A stretch of DNA of 64,000 nt. Origin: Pseudopyrenochaeta lycopersici (Eukaryota > Ascomycota > Dothideomycetes > Pleosporales > Pseudopyrenochaetaceae). Below, piece after piece: positions 23,033 to 36,524 of the stretch. The position numbers were made by a program, and so were the translations under genes. The stretch spans positions 310,001 to 374,000 of the forward strand of contig NHZP01000010.1 of assembly GCA_003313425.1 (NCBI GenBank). The letters are read 5' to 3'. How positions within the stretch are numbered: position 1 is the first letter of the stretch; the number at the start of each line of letters is the position of its first letter. The notes beneath the pieces were generated by a model. It was not told the origin of the DNA. It ran no database searches and saw only the letters and a program-made list of their open reading frames with translations.

Positions 23033-26000
23033 ATAGTGTTCAACCCCTTCGCTTGTATCAATGAACTTCAATACTGAACAGACTGCTGTCGGGGAGATAC
23101 CACGCGATCCCTAATGGATTGCATAATCACAATCAACAGTGAACTATATTTTTCAGTAGCCATTCAACACTCTGAAGCAACCGAAAACTCTTCAAAGCTA
23201 CAGCCATATCTAATTTTAGCCCAAAAACCTCGCTGTTCCTGGGCAGTCATGTCCGCCGTTTCGGGATACGCATTCCCACTCTAGCCAGACTCCATAAGAG
23301 TCAGCTCTCTTGTAGGGCGTGCACCTTGATCCGGCTTATCATCTCACTCTTCATCACGGTAAATGAGGCTCCCTCCGTTGATACAGCTCAACGTTCTCAT
23401 CGAGACTGAGGCTTCTGTGGGTTGGACCCCAAAATAGGCAAGCTGTCCCATGATATGATCAGGACCTCCTCTAGATCGCTTACATGGTTTGAGAGTGACG
23501 ATATGAGTATCTTGCCGTGGGGCAAGCGCCCTAAAGTATGTATATGAGTCTAGTGAAGGGATGGAAGACTAATGGATTGAATGCAACGTATACATGCAAT
23601 TCTTTCTTGAATAATTTTGCAATCTCGTCACTGTGATCTTTGAAGCCAGATCCTTCGTCTTTGTCGCGTTCTAGAACGCTGATGAGATGTTTTCGACTTT
23701 GGTGCCTTGCTTGCGAGACAGGAGACTCTTTAGACACTGATTCTTGGTGGATGTTCCATGCTCCCGGTTGTGCGATAAACCCCCCTTTCTTTGACGAAAG
23801 GGAAGGAAGATACGCTATCACTGTAGAATGTGCATATGTTGAATAATGACTTTCGAATAATTGCAAACAGGACGTTTAGGAAGTTGTCATAAACTTCAAG
23901 ATATAGTCCACAAGATCTGCGTAAGTCTGCTGCTCCAGCATGTTCGTGTTCCCTAAGGTCCTAAACGACTCCCTGGTGATCGATAGAAGACTTTCTTTTG
24001 GGCACAACGTCAGCTACGTATTCGCTAATATGGGCTTCTAATGGACAGTGCATACACTTTGAATAGATGCTATTAGTGCTATATAAGAGCGAGCTTACTC
24101 AAATTGATATCATAGCCACTGAGTCTTCCATATTTATTCCAAAAAGCATAATCAGTACAACAACAACCCCATCGTTCGGAGTAGGCTCGATTGCTATACG
24201 AGGATCTGGATTGGTCTTGTGGTGACACAACACCAGGTTCTCTATGGTACGAGTTGATTAAAATAAGGGCAGTGGCTTCGTGTACTATCTGTCATGTTCT
24301 TCAAAAAGCTGTGGTGGCCGCCCTCTCGGATAAACCGGTGAGCGAACCACTTGACTCTTGGATCAGTCCAGGTCGCTAGTGCTCCATAAGTGCCACCAAG
24401 TTGATGAACCCATTACGCCGCAGATCCAAAAAATATCAAATTTGTTGTATGTTTTTCTTCGTCCCAAACTTTTGTACTTATCACGATTTCATTACTACAT
24501 ATCTATTGCTTAAACAGTAAAAGTTTAAAACTAGTACAGGGGATAAGTGAGCCAACAAAGGCTCCACGGGTGACAACGTTCGCCAATGAGAAGAAGGGGA
24601 AAGGTATCAATTCAACTCTTGGGGCTTTTAGCTAAGAATAGTCTGTTTGAGCCATTGTAGGGAATATGTATGTTGTACCCGATGCATTTACAGACATAAT
24701 TTCTCATAGGCACTTCCAAGGACCCAGATGAACGCGTCGTCTCATCCCGAATAATGCGCACTAGAGCAAGAAAGAGCTTGATCTCGAAAGTTTGGTTTAT
24801 TCCGACGAAGTAAATTACCAAAGAAGTAAATGCAAGCCCCATAGAGCGATTTGCTGAAGCTTTGATAGTTAGTAAGTAAATCCCGGGAAAGAAGGCTAAC
24901 TTTTCAGATTGGTATTCAGCAGTTCAGCAATCAAAGGAGGGGCTTGGGTTGCTGATGCGGGATGGCAATGAGGTGAAAGACAGGCTATATGAAAAATATC
25001 TGTCAATAGCTATTTATTTGGTGGTGGATTTGGCTACAAGAACAAAACTCAAATTTATGACTTTCAGATACTTGACATGCTACAAAAGACGGAGCTGGCG
25101 AAGGCTTTGATGGTCGTTATAAGACATGTCGATGATACTCAAACTCTGGTCATCTCAGTTTTATACTCTATGAGCATGTGAGAAATTTAAACAAGATGGA
25201 CATAGGTCATGGGATCCCATCAGAAACAAACGGTGAGGTTCTTTCTTTTTCTTGCCAGTTGTTTAGGTACTGCTTAGAGCAAACTTCTCCAGCATAGTTA
25301 AAACAGTGTCTGCGCCCACTCAGGCGTTTAGTTTTCCACACGAATGACATGACAACACCGATATCACTGAAACCGCTTGAAGAGTAGTGGCAACGCTTCG
25401 AGGAGGTCAGCAGCCAAGGAGCGTCAAAAGTTAGTACTATTAAAAGTTCATTTGGGGTATGGAAATTTCTCTTTGTACTGGCATATATGGATCTTTAAGT
25501 GCCGAGGTGTCACTTTTGACAGAAACAAAAATAGGGGAACATTCGATGGCGAAGATTACATTTTCTCTGGCGAAATACTCGCTGAGAGGATGGCCCGAAC
25601 GGTGAAGCAGTGACAGTACATGTCAGCAACAGCAGACAATTTGTACTGAACTATTCCTAACCCAGACTGTTGACTATTCCTGCCTTTGACTATCTGGCGT
25701 AGTGAAACATAGAAAGGGTCGAGTTTTGATGACATAGAAGAGTTTTGATGTTACGTGCGAGTTCTATTGGTCAAATAAGCCCGAAGTTATGCTGCTGGAG
25801 CTCTGTGGCTATCCATGCCGAAAACATTGCTCGTTCCCAAGTCGTCATTACAGCAAAGAGATAAACAGCATGTTATTATAGATGAAGAGGACAAGATGTT
25901 CTAGCCTCTAACGTTCGTAGAATATTTGCCTAATCTGAGTTGAAGGGTATCGGTACGATGATGAACGATTGCATATCAAGATTTTGGCAGTATTTTCAAT

Positions 26001-26600
26001 ATCAACGACCAGCCACTCGACTTAGAGAACTCGGAATTATTCAAGGTGAACTAGATTCGAAATTGAAAGCATATATGTAAGACTGGTTTCTTTCATCATC
26101 TCTGAGATGCAAGAAATTGGTTGACATTTGGAACAAAGACAGTACTGCGAAATTACAGCTTGACGTAATCAAGACAGATATGTACCAACTTTAACGAATC
26201 AGTCTAAGCCAGGGCTCCAAACTCAGTCCGGATGGATCAGAGAGAGGGTAATGTCCAGAATCTTCTCGACGTTAGCCAATATTGCAGCTTGCTCGAAAAA
26301 GGGGCAGCCCAGGAGGCCCTGATCGGAGACATTTTCTCGAGGCCAAAATTAAGTGATGGACCAAGGAGATGGGTGCACTTTGATTTGTTCAAGTAAGTGG
26401 CTTTCGGCGAGTTATTGCGCACTACTTTCGAAAGTCTCCGGTAAGCCTCGAGACTTCAGATAGCGGAGGCTACAGGTCCACGTGAATTCATCGTTCTATT
26501 TCGTTTAGACTCGACTAGTGGCTTGGCAGTACCGCAAACATCCTTCACAGCTCTTTCATGGACGTATTCTCGTTGAATTTGTCAACTCTTCTGGAGTTTT
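23033..26600. other. Long gene-poor, AT-leaning region
   Basis: After the PRP18 3' flank there are only short open frames (all under about 110 codons) with no recognisable domain, and dispersed stop codons in every frame. No terminal inverted repeats, LTR-like ends or transposase motifs were noticed by eye. Confidence 0.5.
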
Positions 26601-29600
26601 ATTCGCAGATGTAATGTGGATGACGAGCAACCGTCTGCCGGACTAGAAGCGCGCCAGAACAGCGCCGCAATCACATCCCTGAACAATAGCGACGAGGCGG
26701 ATGCGCTAGAGGAATATGGTCAGTGGGGGAGCCGCGCTTCCTGGCTTCTACCTGTGCCAATTTCTCATTTGGGCAAACGCGCATCGGGTACCAATGCGGG
26801 GAATGAGGCACGCCAGGAAATCGGCAGCGACATCGAATTCTTGCCATCCCAAGGATGTTGTACTTGTCACCTATCACCGTTCTCCAAACCCACTCGCGTG
26901 GGAGATGGCGCATGTATGCAGGACAGGCATCTTGGAGGTATGTATACACGCTTGTCTGTAAGCTGTTTAGTGCTTTCGCTCTCCTCCGACAACACCGTTC
27001 GATGTCAAGCCTCATGCACATTTCAGGGTGGCAATGCCACGCTTACTGAACTAGTGTGTGTCCTAGTGAGACATTCTTGCTCAATGTTCCACGTCTGGTG
27101 ACACCCGAGGAGCAAGATGCTATTCAGATTGCCATCTCGCTTCCGTCGTTGAGGATACATTCCAACACCTCGGCGCCTGAAGCGGATCTTTGACTGCTCT
27201 GTCCAACCACGGTCATTCCAGCCACATTCGCATCCCCCTGGCGGCAAACATCTTGGTACTCTTCTGCAAGCGCAAGTTTCACGAAACGCCCGTGAAGTGT
27301 TCTTGGTTTAATACGACCATCGTAGCTACGGCTAAAGCACAAACAGATAAGTAGGCTGGGTGTTAAGCTCGTGGGCTATGATGTATATCCACGGAGACGG
27401 GTACAAGCTATTGCTAAGACTGCAGCCGATCAACAGGAAAGTGCGAGTGCAGACTTGAGCCGCGGATCATGCGTATCAATCATCCGCAAGTGGGCCTGTG
27501 CCTCGCTGGAACGGTATGAATCCGCGAATCGTGCCACCATCTGATTTTGACTTCTCTGATTCGATACAGTTTAAGAATCTTTCGAAACTCAGGCCACGAG
27601 GGATTTCCCGATAGCCACTGATTGGAAATCAAATCTCATTGCCTCGAAACTGTGCCTCCTCGAGATACAGTTGTAATTGTCGGCTATCAGTGATGCTCAC
27701 AGCTTGCACATAGCCCATCTAATGCCTCCAACGCATGGCCCAGGTCTTCGTTTTGCTTCAGCCCTCCTCTAAGCTGAAGCGTTGATGCCTATGGCCCTGA
27801 ATACGGCTCGTCATTGGTGTGACAGACCCACTTATGTAGCATCCCCTACCTCGCTTTGTCTCCCGGGGTCTGGTTCGCCCTCGGGAACAACAACGTCCGC
27901 ATAGCCTTAAATCATGGTCTCGAGCGCGTGTGCCAAGAGTCACTCTGGAACTGAACATAAAGCTAAGGTCCTTGTTTCCGGACTGCCAGACGACTAGTCT
28001 TGGGAGGCATCAAAGAGCAAATGAAGACATCGGACATCACGCGTTAATCTAAGGCTTGCTTGATTGGTAGCCTTGGGTTCACGCCAGCCAAGAAAGTGGA
28101 ACTGTGGAGCACTATTTAGCGCGATGAACGGGATCCTTTACTGTGCCTCATAGTCTCTTGGCTCGCATCCAACTTTCCTCGCTTCAGTGTCCATCAACCC
28201 TCTGACCGCTTGAAACTGGCCACGGTAAGACGGTGCGTCTGGATCTTCTCGCCGCTGATATCCGTCCGTGTTGGCAGCGATTGTAATGCTTCATAAGAAG
28301 GTGTTTGAGCGAACGCTTGGCCCCCATGGCTGTGCGGCGTGAGGCGTGATTTTGCTTCTAGGATCCTTCATGGTCAGCCAACCAAATACTTCATGTTGTT
28401 CAGGAGCCTATGCGCCCATCTTACATACACAACTAGTCAAGACGAGCAGCCAAGTTTTCCAGTACCCTGGAACCCACCCTTGTTGTTGGTCGATGCAAGT
28501 CGTCTTCAACACGCCACTCTCTACGGCTGGCTGTGCAGTCATTTGGATCTAGATGTTGTCGTAGCCTTTTTTGTGAAGGATTGGAAACGCTAGTTGTGCT
28601 ACTGCACTGACGTTCTCGGGTTGATTCTAGGATGTATGCAAGGCACAAAGAATGGCTATGGCTGTAGCGCAAAAGCCATTGAAACAAGATGACCGCAGCA
28701 TCAAAGGGTTGGGTCGAGCACGGCTTTTGAGGGCACCCAAAGTTACAACAAAACTAGTGGTATTGTGATTGGGAGCACCTAATCAGCCCAATGATTCTAT
28801 CTTCGTCTCACCGAGCGTGCATCTTCGAGTACCTTGCTATACCTGGCGCATACGTATCGCTAGTCATGCCAGTTTCTGCGCCCTATTCACGGGCTAAAGC
28901 CTAGTTTGCTACACAAGGGTTCGGCCAGAGGACAAGGTAGGACAGGCGGATGGTGAATCCCCCACGCGTTGACCGTTTACGGCGATGAGATCGCATCACA
29001 TTGACGATACAGCCTTGGCGAAAGAGATCTTCGTGTGTTGTCCAAAGCTCTATGCTCTGGTTGGTCAAGGATGAGCGGAAAAAGTTCCTCACCATGATGA
29101 TACTCGGCCAAAAATGCGGACACTTTATGGACATTCTGTGGACACTTGATAGGCACTAAAGGGTCACTGGATGGATGATAAGTAATATTAGATCTAATTG
29201 ATATACATTTCTTTGCTCAAACCAGTGATAAACCCCAGTCTGCTTTGGTATCGAGCCAAGAGATGTTGCCTTTTGCTACCCACCATCGCACAAAGCCCAT
29301 TCCGCCCGCGACTTAGGTTGCCAAACTACGCCGCCAGACAACATATGCTACCCATGTTCGTCTGTTCCGCTCATTGTTCTCTACGCTAATCATGGTTTAG
29401 CAGCGTGGCATGCCGAAATGGAACGACTCATACCGAACTGCTGGTTCCGTCGTCGTGTTGACTGATTGATGGCATTCTTTCACCGCTGAGCCCCGTCTCT
29501 CATTAGCTTCCGCGGCGCTCCAAAGCACCACTGTGACATTAGCCCCAGTTTTCATAAATTAGGCTGGTTTCCATCTGGCCTGCGTCAGAACTAAGATATC

Positions 29601-29739
29601 ACAACCAGTCAATTATTTCTTCACGAAGTACCACCTTCATCATTCCAGTTTGGTGTTTTCTTGAAAGCACGCTATTACCACCTAACAGACCTTGTCCTAC
29701 GGAGATTCAGCAGTTGTCATTCATCATAACAAAAATTCG
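26601..29739. other. Gene-free stretch, possibly a decayed coding relic
   Basis: Less AT-rich than its flanks, and with several partial protein-like frames, notably 26616-27101 (161 codons, plus) and the overlapping frame 26716-26961. None carries a domain I know, and frames break repeatedly. The last few hundred bases are the promoter and 5' UTR of the C2H2 regulator gene. Confidence 0.4.
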
Positions 29740-30954
29740 ATGTCTCCTCAAGTGGAACAGCAAAGATTCCCTCCATTCGCCTCAGATCCCCTTTCTGGCA
29801 TGCTGGACTTGCCCGAGCCTCAAGACCCGTATCTTTCCAGTCCCTCTATTTCAATAACCTCCGGAATGCGCCAGGATTTATTTAATAAGAATCCAGCTTT
29901 TCATGGTTTGCCTCATGACTACTCAATTGCAGAAGCCCCGGAGAGCGTGGACAGGACGTACGATTCTTGGTTTCTAGAAGCTCACTCAATCGGCAGCTCG
30001 CTATCTACGAGCTGCTCCATGAGCCAGTCGGAGGGTGAGTTGATGCCAACCTGTACCGGTCAGTCTGCACTCTCTTTGTACCACCTGCAGGAGCTCCCGA
30101 TGTCTCATCATCCAAGCGGCCCAACTAGTCAGTTCAATTGGATGGATGATCCCAGGAACGCATGGCAGCAACAATTCGCAGAAGAAGATGTTTGGGTTGA
30201 CCAGCCCTACCTCTCCCCCTGGGGTAGCCATAGCTACACTGGTCTCTTCATTCCACCAGTGGAATCTTGCTTCCCACCAATCCTCAACAACACGATACCT
30301 TTATGCTCACATACCGAAGAAGTGCAATATACTGGCCGCCGCGTCACCGACTCCGCATCCTTCAGGCCAGCTCCGGAGACAACAATTGATATGAGTGATA
30401 GCAGTGGTGGGAGTGCCAGTAGTGGGGCAAGCGACATAGTGTCGAACGAGTCTGACTCTGATAATGAGTCTGTATATGATCAAGACGAATCCGTTCATTC
30501 CAGTACAAGCCGCAAGCATAAAAGTCTCCAGACACTATCTTCTGTCTTCAAGCTCGGTAAATGGTCCATGACCGTCGGACCCTGTAACCAGCCCGAGCAA
30601 AGACATTACTTCTGCCCTTTTTCGTTGGAAGCAGACCCGAACGGCAACATCTGCCCACAGAGCTTTGTGCGCCCTGAACACTTGCGTCGCCATGTCAAGA
30701 CCGTACACGGCACTGTTAGAGACTATACCTGCAAGGTTCCACAATGCAAGAGAGCGTTCTCTAGAGGAGACAATTTGAGGGAACATTACTGGACGCATCT
30801 AAGCCGCCATGGCGGCCGCGCCGGTCGAAATGATAAGATGAGCCTACTAGAGTTGAAGGCGATTTTGGGTCCGAAAGAGCAAAAGTTGGTGAGGCGTTTA
30901 AAGATGAAGCTCAAGAAACAAAAGAATAGGCTCCCGCTACGTTCGAAGCTATAG
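29740..30954 (+). CDS. C2H2 zinc-finger transcription factor (BrlA-like finger pair)
   Basis: A single exon of 404 residues starting MSPQVEQQRFPPFASD; the open frame extends to 29692 but only from TTG. Residues 1-280 are disordered and rich in Ser, Pro, His and Gln, with an acidic Ser/Asp block around 230-265 typical of an activation region. Two C-terminal fingers follow. Finger 1 has Cys292 and Cys305 separated by 12 residues, then His318 and His323. Finger 2 is canonical, with Cys331, Cys336, His349 and His353, and contains KRAFSRGDNLREHYWTH. A Lys/Arg tail (MKLKKQKNRLPLRSKL) is a probable nuclear signal. The tandem arrangement near the C-terminus resembles fungal developmental regulators such as BrlA, but orthology is not shown. 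It is isolated between gene-poor stretches. Confidence 0.85.
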   Translation: MSPQVEQQRFPPFASDPLSGMLDLPEPQDPYLSSPSISITSGMRQDLFNKNPAFHGLPHDYSIAEAPESVDRTYDSWFLEAHSIGSSLSTSCSMSQSEGELMPTCTGQSALSLYHLQELPMSHHPSGPTSQFNWMDDPRNAWQQQFAEEDVWVDQPYLSPWGSHSYTGLFIPPVESCFPPILNNTIPLCSHTEEVQYTGRRVTDSASFRPAPETTIDMSDSSGGSASSGASDIVSNESDSDNESVYDQDESVHSSTSRKHKSLQTLSSVFKLGKWSMTVGPCNQPEQRHYFCPFSLEADPNGNICPQSFVRPEHLRRHVKTVHGTVRDYTCKVPQCKRAFSRGDNLREHYWTHLSRHGGRAGRNDKMSLLELKAILGPKEQKLVRRLKMKLKKQKNRLPLRSKL

Positions 30955-33900
30955 GATGAGCTTAGATCGCACTTCAAGGAGCATTAATTTGATTTGTCTT
31001 TGGAATACACGGAGTTGGGGAGGCCTGTCTTTTTGCGTACATAGTGTATGTCGATTCGCTATTTACTTCTCTAATATACGATTTTGGTGTCTTCTTTGAA
31101 TCATTGCTGGCTTCATGGGGCTAAATGGGAACATCTTCATCTTGGTGTCTTTGCAGTTTGGGGAAACTTTAAGAGTATACAATTATTTTCAAACGCATAA
31201 AACCGGCCTTCAGACTGCAAGCATTGCGGTAACTTGCAGTCCAGTGTGCACTTAACCCTAATGAACCTGAATCAGTTGCGGACACTGGAGAAACGATATC
31301 ATAAAAGGTCGTCCCTTTCTCTTTGAGACGAACTCTCCTGAAAGCAGCGTCAGATGCAGATACCATTGTTTGACGCAGTGCTCAGAGATATACGTCGCTT
31401 CATAAACCCCGACGTCTCCAACGACCCCTTGCTGATACTAACTTTCTTGAATTCATTCGTGCTCCGTCAGGAGACCTACCTTACCCAATATTCGTCCCGA
31501 GAGCTCATGGCAAAACTTGCTAAACTAATCCTTCAGATGGAACACTAGCAATTCAGCATGTGATGGGAGATTCGACACTCCTTGTGATGCATAGTGGCTG
31601 GTGAAAGCAGGAGGACGGAGCAGGAATTATGTGGAGCTGTACCTCATAAAGGCCTGGGCACCACAGTAAAAGCCATCGCAAGAGTTTACATGCCAAAATT
31701 AACAAAATCCAAGCATCTTACCATAAAATTCGTTCAATGTGAAAGTCATATTCAATCTGAATCATGGACCAATTGGAACACATCAATTACAGGTGACTCA
31801 CGGTCCAATTTATGCCTGGCATAAGGTCCACATAATTTTAGCCGCGTAGAATTACGATCATGCTGCACGCCGACCCACACTTGGAGATGAAAAACATCGA
31901 ACGAGATGCAGTGCTCTATTGGAACAGGCTGCATCGGAAGAATGCTGATTGGGATTCTACCCTTCCTTGAACGTCTCAATCAACGTCATTGGTGACACTG
32001 AAAGCAAGTAGCGCATGGTTGGCTTCCGCGGCGCTACATCATCCAAACACATCTCTGCTTCAGCGCCATGACTTGGCCAGGCCTTCCGCTTTTGGAATTA
32101 GCAAGCATTACTGGCCGCTCTAGCCGCACAGTGTCGTTACATCAGACCATTCCGCTGGTTTGATGCCCAACTGTGCTCACTACGCCCTCTTGCAGATAAA
32201 AGAACCATTCAATGTACAGTCAGTTCACATCCTCGGAACGCAAGGTCATGCGTGGAAAGGGAATTAGGAGTTGCAGCATCACACGCACAACCAGGGTTCG
32301 CTAGCTAGGACAACAGAAGCGCCCTCCGATGTTTGAGATGTGATATCATTGTCCTCCGATGGATAGACAAAGGACTTTTAGTTTTACCATTTTCGATGTC
32401 GGAGGTGCCTAGTTCCTTCTTGAGTTATATATGATGTTCCATCAGGTTGACGACTAAGTGGTTGCGTGGCCCAGAGTGAGCCTTCAGAGCAGTGAATGAA
32501 ACCTGGATTTATCGTCAGGAATGACCTATATCTCTGGCTAGGGCGGATACGATAAAACCCCACATCTCAATCGCCCTTCCATCTCTATGCCACTATGCAA
32601 AACTTTCGCGCAGCATCTCTCTTGTGGCGCTCAGTAGATTTTCACCTAAAGGATGGTGATTGGAAGATCGGCCAGCACTCGTGGCCATGCAAAACTGATA
32701 TCCAAGTAATATGGTCGCCGTATGTGTATATTTCCAGGACCTTGGCTCTCCACATAACTGAGGCTTCTGCGTGCGGTAACGCTAGCTCACCGCCCAGGAG
32801 CTAATTGTGAAGTTGTTGACAGGTAAATGTTGTCCATCCCCAAATGACATCTGGCATTAGTCCTGTTGCATGCATATGCGAAATGATCAATATAGATCAG
32901 CATTGTATTGCTTCACTCTACATGGAGAATGCAGCTTGCTGAATGAAGCTTAGCACCGCCATATGTTTCTTGAATAGTGCATGCCGAGTCGACTTGCCGC
33001 ATTCTTATCATCAAAGAGACTGCGCCGTTGCTCGGACTCCAAATGATCGTACGGTTTTTAACACATAAATTATGTCGTCCAATGTCGTCATGTTGATTCA
33101 CTTTATCTACATCTTCACCAGACGCGCATGCAAGCACTCCGCCCCGGACCCGATGAACAAGCATACGTGTACATCTTTAGCACAGCTGTGCAGTTTTCGG
33201 CCCTGATATAGATATTTGACTTACCTTCGAGGCCAATTACAGGTATACACCTAACCCTGGGAGTCCTTTGTGAGTCTCAGTCACATTTTTGCCTTGTCCG
33301 GCGGCTAGTAGGACATCTTTGTGAGTGGAGGGACTTTTTACGCAGCGGATAATATACAACTTTCCAGCCGTTTTCCTCTTTAGGGGCAGTTATATTTTGC
33401 AATTTTCCAGATATCATATGCTCTTGGGACCCACGGAAAGCCATCGAAGAAGCCGTGTCATTCAGCTTCGCGTGAAGACGTTGGGGTAAAGGTAAAGTCT
33501 TCTTTAGAACTAAAGTAAGATATTAAGTAAAAAAAGAAATAAAAGATTGACACTGAGCGTAAAGAAAGGAATAGAGCCCAAATAATATGATGATTTTGTT
33601 CAAGCTTAAGACTGATAATAGATAATGCGCCAGCATCACAAGTCATTCACATTGGCAATCCAAGACCTGGAATTTGCTTATGTGAAGGTATTGGGCATTT
33701 AAAGACTAAAATATGCGCTAAGATTCACGTTTACACTCATATACATAGCAATTCACCGAAGTGTCCCAGTAGCTTGTGGCTCTTCTACCCGGGACCGGTC
33801 TTAGCGCTTCTATCTGATAACAGTTGTGGAAATGGAATTTCAACAGGCCTGACATCTTTGCTTATCTATAGCGCCCCGGAAATGGCTGTTGAGTGCTCCT

Positions 33901-36524
33901 TTTTCCCATTCATAACCCTCGCCGCTCGCTAAGCAGCCCTGCCTGAAGAAGACAAGTTGCGACCAACACTGACCGTTTCAATCTCTGGTGCATGTTCATC
34001 CCCACCGTATCCATTAATATTCTGTCCTCATTGCCACATTCCGATGTATGTTATCACCCACTATCAGTGAGTTGTTATTGTCTGATATGCTCAGCCAGCT
34101 CAGCACGCTTCGCGCCATGATGCCCAGATCGCTTCTGTGGTATGGAGAGCGTAGCCTGCTGCTTCCGGAAATTTCCCACTAAGATATGGTTTGAATAGGT
34201 GGCAAAACTTTACGCTGAGACTGATCTCGCTGCTTTCATTGAGCCACAGTACTGATTCAAGTTGTGACGCTGATGCTGAGCAAAAATAATCAGTCGCCAG
34301 CTGCATTTGACCTGACTCTCAGTCTGTGATTGACAAAGTCTTCCTCTTTGGATCCAGTTGATGGAATAAGAGACCTCATTAAAAATGCCTCTGTATTCTG
34401 TCGTTAGTCCACAGCTTCTCCTAGGATCGCTTCTCAAGACTGAACGAAATTTGAGAGCTTTGACGCTTTCCTCCGATCTCCGTCTCTGGAAGCCTTGCGG
34501 CTGGAATGAGGATTTCACTGCTTTCATCACAATCGTTGCTCTGACATTACGAGCGTAAAAGAGCCAACTAGAGTACCTTTACCTCATGTATTGAATATAA
34601 TAATCTTGTAATACACCTTTTTTGTACTTCGAGACTGCGCCCTTTTTGGTCAAGATGTTCAGTGATGCAACCAGCAAGGTTACACTTGTCTTTGCATACC
34701 AGGGTTCTCAAAGCGTGCATAGGCTACTCGATAAGGGAGGCAAATCCTGCGATGGATACTGTCGAGTCGTAGATGGCGAGGATACGTGACAGATCAATCT
34801 CACTAGTTTCACCCAGGCGTTAGGGGTAACCACTTTATGCAGCTACTATAGTCGCAAGCGTCCTGTTGCAACAAATTCTGAGTGCTACAATGCTAAGGAA
34901 CAAAGAAAAGCCTCAAATACGACTCAGGCTCAATATCTAGGTAGCTAGAGTCACCAACACTTGAGGTAGGTTGCCACACGAAACTCTGCCAGGCAATTAC
35001 CATGTACAACGGCTTATTTTCAACTCAATACGGTATACGCGTGGCTAAAACACAATGGCTCTATTGGATGACGGAGTCTGGATGTCTCCGTATATGCTCG
35101 CATTCAGGGCGTCTAATCGAGATAGAGACATTAGGTGAATAGCAAACACAGACACTTTTACATCGCCTTCTCCTAAAACATGTTCAAAAACCAAGTGAAT
35201 GTGAAAAGTGGGGCGTAGCATTCGTTTCGCAACGCATTGGGCGATAAGGTTCTAGGCTGAAGTAAGAAACATGGCAATCCCAGCCATGGACCCGGAGTAA
35301 CAGCAAAAAGAGTTTGCGTGGGGAAGCCTCGAGTCAAGGATAACTGTGCTAAACGCAAATATGTTGGAAATGGAGGAATTGCAAGCCCTGCAAGGCTCGC
35401 AGAATGCTCGTGCAGTCAGAAGGTAAAGTACCTCTCCGTCGGATTGCAATCACAAGGTCACACGGTGAGTAATCCCCTGCTCTAAACCTTTTCATCTGAG
35501 AAAATTGATATCAAGTAGTTTAAGCCATATGTGGCAATGTAGTATGATCCCTTAGATTGAAAGCTGGGCTAGATTTGTTCATTTTTAAGGAGGTCTTAGG
35601 GATATGGACTTCAAAAATGTGTGGCCCAATCGTCATCGGCAGGCGTTGGTCAAACCACTGTGTCGTACATACTGATATGATAAATGGAAAAGCTCTGAGT
35701 AACAAGCTTGAGGTAGATGAGATGAAGCAATATTGCTCTCACTGCTCTTGTCATAGCGAGCGAGGATCTGGGGAGCTGAGAAAATTCTACATCATGATTA
35801 GGTTTCAGTAAATGCGAAAGAACAGATATTTTTTGAGCCCCCAATATCTCAAATGCTCGTTGTCCTGCATTCTAGGTAAGCCATTGCCTCTTGATACATG
35901 AACGAGGACGGCAACCAGGCCTTTTCTCCCCTTCTGACGTTGAGACCTGCTATAGATCTGACTCAATGGCCCACACGGCTCTAACATGCCTAGCATCTTG
36001 TGTGGACACCAAAAGGTGCTAAAGTGCCTAATTTCTTTTGCTATAGTTTCTGATATCGTGTATAGCTTATTTGCACAACAATACTTGTCCCTATCGCATA
36101 CTTTAGCGCTGCATTTATCACCACTCGAGAGGGTTTCCTTGAGATAAGTTCCATACAAATCCAAACATCTATGAGCTATGTATTAGTCACGATCTGACGC
36201 CTGGGGTGTAGAAGTGTCTGTGTGTATACTATAATGCTGGGGAGTGGGTAATGTGACATTGTCTGTTCATGCTCATCGCTTGTACCTGGTACCTCCTGGT
36301 CGAGCAAACCTTGGGCTGACCCCTGTCAGAGCCTCTTTCACTAAGACAAACAGCATGGGATCAAAAGTTATGATACAAGATCTGGACCTGAGCAGACCGA
36401 GTCGGAGTAAAACATTGATCTGAGAGCAGGTGAGGTATTAGAAGAGGTGAGTTATTCCGCTGTTTTCTTGCTATGCAGTATTACCCAACATCCAATTATC
36501 TATTCCACTCTTTAAACTATCAAG
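30955..36524. other. Long gene-poor, AT-leaning region
   Basis: About 5.6 kb without a convincing gene. A 64-codon ATG frame at 31354-31548 (plus; DAVLRDIRRFINPDVSND) has reasonable composition but no support. Otherwise only short chance frames. The final part is the promoter of the small secreted protein gene, with TTTAAAC at about 36511. Confidence 0.5.

Noticed and set aside
29506..32035. Exact 14-mer GCTTCCGCGGCGCT at 29506-29519 and 32022-32035, either side of the C2H2 gene
   Set aside because: In 64 kb several repeated 14-mers are expected by chance, and nothing around the two copies matches.
23033..36524. Transposon remnants in the gene-poor stretches
   Set aside because: No terminal repeats, target-site duplications or transposase/reverse-transcriptase motifs could be recognised by eye.
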